Both the position numbers and the translations under genes were made by a program. Of a stretch of 64,000 nt of DNA, positions 61,731-64,000 are shown in pieces. The notes below the pieces were generated by a model. The model did no database searches. It saw only the letters and a list, made by a program, of their open reading frames with translations, and was not told the DNA's origin. The DNA is from Pusillimonas sp. UBA6240. GTDB lineage: Bacteria > Pseudomonadota > Gammaproteobacteria > Burkholderiales > Burkholderiaceae_B. The DNA lies in assembly GCA_002441445.1 (NCBI GenBank), contig DJWC01000017.1, positions 1 through 64,000 of the forward strand. Reading direction: 5' to 3'. Each line of letters opens with the position of its first letter. The stretch's first letter is position 1.

Positions 61731-62903
61731 TTATATCACCCCGTCTTGCCGCAGCCGCTCCAGCTCCTCCTGGGCGATCCCAAGCTCCGCATAGACGGAG
61801 CCGTTGTGCTCGCCCCGTTCGGGCGCCGGCGTCAGGTCGCCGAACTGCGACCGGCTGAACTTGACCGCCTGGCCTACGACCTTGATTTCCCCCAGCTTGG
61901 GGTGCGCCAGAGGCGCCGCCATCTGCAAATGGCGCACTTGTTCGTTTTCGAAAGTCTGGTCCATCGAAAGAATCGGCCCGCAAGGCACGCCTTGCTCATT
62001 CATCAAGGCTATCCATTCCTCGGTATCCTTCAGCCGCGTCCTGTCGGAAATGGCGGCATTCAGCGCGGGACGGTTCTTGGCGCGCAAAGGAACGGTCCGG
62101 AAGCGATCGTCGGCAAGCAGTTCTTCCGCGCCGATGACTTTGCACAAGCGCATGAAGATGTCGTTGCCCATGGCCGCGATGTTCATATGCCCATTGCGCG
62201 TCGGGAATACGCCGGTGGGGCTGCTGGTCGGATGGTCATTGCCGCTCTGGCCCGGAACCTCTTGATTCATCAGCCAGCGCATGGCCTGGAAGTCCATCAT
62301 CCAGAGCCCCGCCTGCAGCAATGAAGTCTGCACCCACTGCCCCTCGCCGGACTGCTCGCGCTCGAGCAGGGCGATGAGAATGCCGATGGCGCAGAAAAGG
62401 CCGGCCGTCAGGTCGGCCACCGGAATCCCCGCGCGCATCGGCCCGCGGCCCGGCTCGCCGGTGACCGACATGAGGCCGCTGATGCCCTGGGCGATCTGAT
62501 CCAAGCCCGGCCGATCCACATAAGGGCCATCCTGGCCGAAACCCGAAACGCTCGCGTACACGATGCCCGGGTTGACCGCTTTGAGCGATTCATAATCTAT
62601 GCCCAGCTTGAACTTCACGCTGGGGCGGTAGTTTTCGACAACCACATCGGCGTTCTTGACCAGCTCCATGAACAGGGCCTTGCCCTTGGGGTGCTTCAAG
62701 TTCAGGGTTATGCTGCGCTTGTTCCGATGCGTATTCTGGTAATCGGCAAACTGCGCGGAGCCGCCGGGCTTGTCGTCCGCGGCATTGCTGGGCTCCTCGA
62801 TCTTGATTACGTTCGCGCCCCAGTCGGCGAATTGCCGCACGGCCGCCGGCCCCGAACGTACACGCGTCAAATCCAGCACAGTAAATCGTTGCAGCGGTTT
62901 CAA
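61731..62903 (-). CDS. Class III CoA-transferase (CaiB/BaiF family)
   Basis: A 390-residue CoA-transferase: FTVLDLTRVRSGPAAVRQFADWGANVIKIEEP, NTHRNKRSITLNLKHPKGK, DVVVENYRPSVKFKLGIDY, VSGFGQDGPYVDRPGLD and QSGNDHPTSSPTGVFPTRNG. It is first in the operon CoA-transferase, GntR, crotonase, Bug, Bug. It would activate an imported carboxylate. Confidence 0.92.
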   Translation of the reverse strand: MKPLQRFTVLDLTRVRSGPAAVRQFADWGANVIKIEEPSNAADDKPGGSAQFADYQNTHRNKRSITLNLKHPKGKALFMELVKNADVVVENYRPSVKFKLGIDYESLKAVNPGIVYASVSGFGQDGPYVDRPGLDQIAQGISGLMSVTGEPGRGPMRAGIPVADLTAGLFCAIGILIALLEREQSGEGQWVQTSLLQAGLWMMDFQAMRWLMNQEVPGQSGNDHPTSSPTGVFPTRNGHMNIAAMGNDIFMRLCKVIGAEELLADDRFRTVPLRAKNRPALNAAISDRTRLKDTEEWIALMNEQGVPCGPILSMDQTFENEQVRHLQMAAPLAHPKLGEIKVVGQAVKFSRSQFGDLTPAPERGEHNGSVYAELGIAQEELERLRQDGVI

Positions 62904-62935
62904 AAGTCACTCCTTTATCACAGCCCAGTTGTAGG

Positions 62936-62946
62936 TTGTTGGACAT
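62936..62946. promoter_or_regulatory. GntR/FadR-type half-palindrome upstream of the CoA-transferase
   Basis: TTGTTGGACAT fits the FCD/FadR-type consensus T-N-G-T-N3-A-C-N-A at all but the last position. It lies 33 bases before the CoA-transferase start, placed to control the operon that includes the GntR gene. Confidence 0.4.
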
Positions 62947-62949
62947 AGT

Positions 62950-63953
62950 ACATGCTAAGGAAAAGAGTGTCAATGGAGGAGTATGGGGAGGTGGAGAAGT
63001 CCAGCCTCCTTGAGTGGGACGGCCGGGACAATAATGCCTAGCCAGTTGTTGCTGCGGATTTCTTCGCCGGATTCGTGGCCGGCTCGCGTCAGTTTATGAG
63101 CGGCATTGGCGCCGAGCGCTTGAGCGATGGCGAGATGTATGTGTTCGTCAGTGGTGCGACCTGCCTCTGCAGGCTGCCACGTCGATGCGGACCGGACGCG
63201 CAATGCCCGCCTCATCCGGCAGAACCCGAAAAGCGGGCTACAGTGGTCCGCAAAGGCGTTCATCCGGGCATTTCAAGAGCAAGAGCCTGTTGCAGTGGGG
63301 CAGAACGCTCGCGGCTATCAAGCGCCTCTTAGTGCTGGGTACGGCCTTCAGGCATGGGTTTGCAAGCTGATCGACAGCCGCGGGACGTCACCGCACCGGT
63401 CGCATGCATGCCGGACATTATACGCGAGGTGGCTTGTTTCGGCCGTCGGATACGCTGAATTGGGCATCGCTAACACAGCAGGGCCTCGAACTGATTCGGT
63501 TCGAGCCGGAGCAGTCAACAAGGTCGACAAAACGGAATTTATACCGCTAGGGCGGCGTCTGTCCTCTCGAGCCACAGTATTACGATATCGCTTCAGGGGC
63601 GCTACAGAAACGCGCGTGACAAGGGATGTCCATGGGAGATGGGTTCCAGTATCCGGCGCACAACCATGCCGGGAATTAATGCTTTACACTAAGTTTTTAT
63701 ACATATATGATGGCTATAAATATATTTATAGCCTAGATCTTAATGCGGTGCAACATAGGGAAGGCCATAGTTTCCCCTTCTGCATTGGGAGCATAAGCTT
63801 GAAGTAAATACAGGGATGCGCCGGGCAACAAGGCGATCAATCGCTCATTACAAGTGTCGGGATGCATGTGCTTTGCGAGGTACTTGCTTGGGGCGCTGCC
63901 GGACCCACGTTTGCCTGGATTCCAGACCACACATCTGAATGAGTGAAGAAAGT
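62950..63953. other. About 1 kb without a convincing gene
   Basis: Both strands hold open frames, but none has a credible start, recognisable family motif or steady codon usage. The longest are a 226-codon plus-strand frame at 63127-63807, with mixed composition and an AT-rich end, and a 97-codon minus-strand frame at 62970-63263. The composition drops towards AT from about 63660. It may be a decayed insertion or a long intergenic region. No terminal repeats or transposase fragment could be identified. Confidence 0.5.
63712..63733. repeat. Perfect 22-bp AT-rich palindrome
   Basis: The 11-base arm GGCTATAAATA is followed directly by its exact reverse complement, giving a full 22-bp palindrome in the AT-rich part of the gene-free region. 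It could be an operator, a hairpin or a remnant of a recombination site. No neighbouring gene explains it. Confidence 0.7.
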
Positions 63954-64000
63954 ATGATTGACCCGAGCAAATTGGGAGCATTGAAATCAGTACGCGTTTT
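63954..64000 (+). CDS. Possible start of a gene cut by the right edge
   Basis: An ATG at 63954 opens a frame (MIDPSKLGALKSVRV) that stays open to the end of the window, with a purine-rich GAAGAAAG upstream. Only 15 codons are visible, so it may be chance; the product cannot be named. Confidence 0.3.
   Translation, partial: MIDPSKLGALKSVRV

Noticed and set aside
63127..63807. 226-codon plus-strand frame in the right-hand gene-poor region
   Set aside because: No family motif, no convincing RBS, mixed composition and an AT-rich Tyr/Lys-heavy tail suggest a chance frame.
1..64000. CRISPR arrays, tRNA or rRNA genes, complete insertion sequences, prophage genes
   Set aside because: None could be recognised by eye: no regularly spaced repeats, no cloverleaf-like sequences with conserved arms, no transposase or integrase motifs.

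Overview
The window looks like chromosomal DNA of a G+C-rich betaproteobacterium of the order Burkholderiales, most likely family Alcaligenaceae (Bordetella, Achromobacter or Pusillimonas type). The main reason is seven stand-alone Bug/TctC-type periplasmic binding proteins, three class III CoA-transferases and many IclR/GntR/LysR regulators in 64 kb, a hallmark of that family. This assignment is inference; no rRNA or tRNA gene, CRISPR array, transposase or phage gene was seen.

Left end (1-8.4 kb): housekeeping and envelope genes. They are the 5' part of an RhlE-type RNA helicase, a LemA lipoprotein with two TPM-domain proteins, a convergent three-gene operon (YkvA, DUF2868 membrane protein, DUF3482 GTPase), a YeaQ-type membrane protein and an orphan peptide-type ABC binding protein.

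8.8-13.7 kb: the most unusual locus. A periplasmic, membrane-anchored CobN/HmuS-like chelatase is followed by an ExbB/TolQ-like channel and an ExbD-like DUF2149 protein, with a possible Fur box over the promoter. No cobalamin biosynthesis genes are nearby. The set resembles the hmuSTUV part of Bacteroidetes heme operons, and a TonB-dependent receptor lies at 15.5-17.7 kb. An RNA cyclic phosphodiesterase (ThpR), a GFA-family protein and a small acidic protein lie between.

17.8-30.2 kb: a LysR regulator diverges from a Bug protein and an atypical asparaginase. A TerC gene follows, with a probable yybP-ykoY (Mn2+) riboswitch in its leader, then dtd and a small thioredoxin-like protein. Next is an Aap-type amino-acid ABC operon that starts with a GntR gene and ends with a threonine aldolase. 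A fluoroacetate-dehalogenase-like hydrolase diverges from it.

30.3-35.1 kb: a catabolic block (IclR, MaoC-like, CoA-transferase, Bug, thiolase) that looks less G+C-rich than its surroundings. Cytochrome b561, a Bug protein and YceI follow.

38.2-49.9 kb: two catabolic operons on the minus strand. One is IclR, Fbp-type ABC transporter, CoA-transferase, CitE-like lyase. The other is SCP2-type thiolase, acyl-CoA ligase, Bug. A further IclR gene diverges, and similar GTTCAA-type half-sites lie at both promoters.

50-58 kb: a GntR protein with two winged-helix regions diverges from an eight-gene operon (LigI-like amidohydrolase, aldehyde dehydrogenase, cupin, isocitrate/isopropylmalate dehydrogenase-like enzyme, Bug, tautomerase, ABM monooxygenase-like protein, amidase). 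A 30-bp palindrome lies at the promoter.

58-62.9 kb: a minus-strand operon of CoA-transferase, GntR, crotonase-fold protein and two Bug proteins. The last kilobase has no convincing gene but holds a perfect 22-bp AT-rich palindrome.

Three enzymes (asparaginase, MaoC-like protein, crotonase) lack residues that are catalytic in their families, which suggests divergent chemistry.
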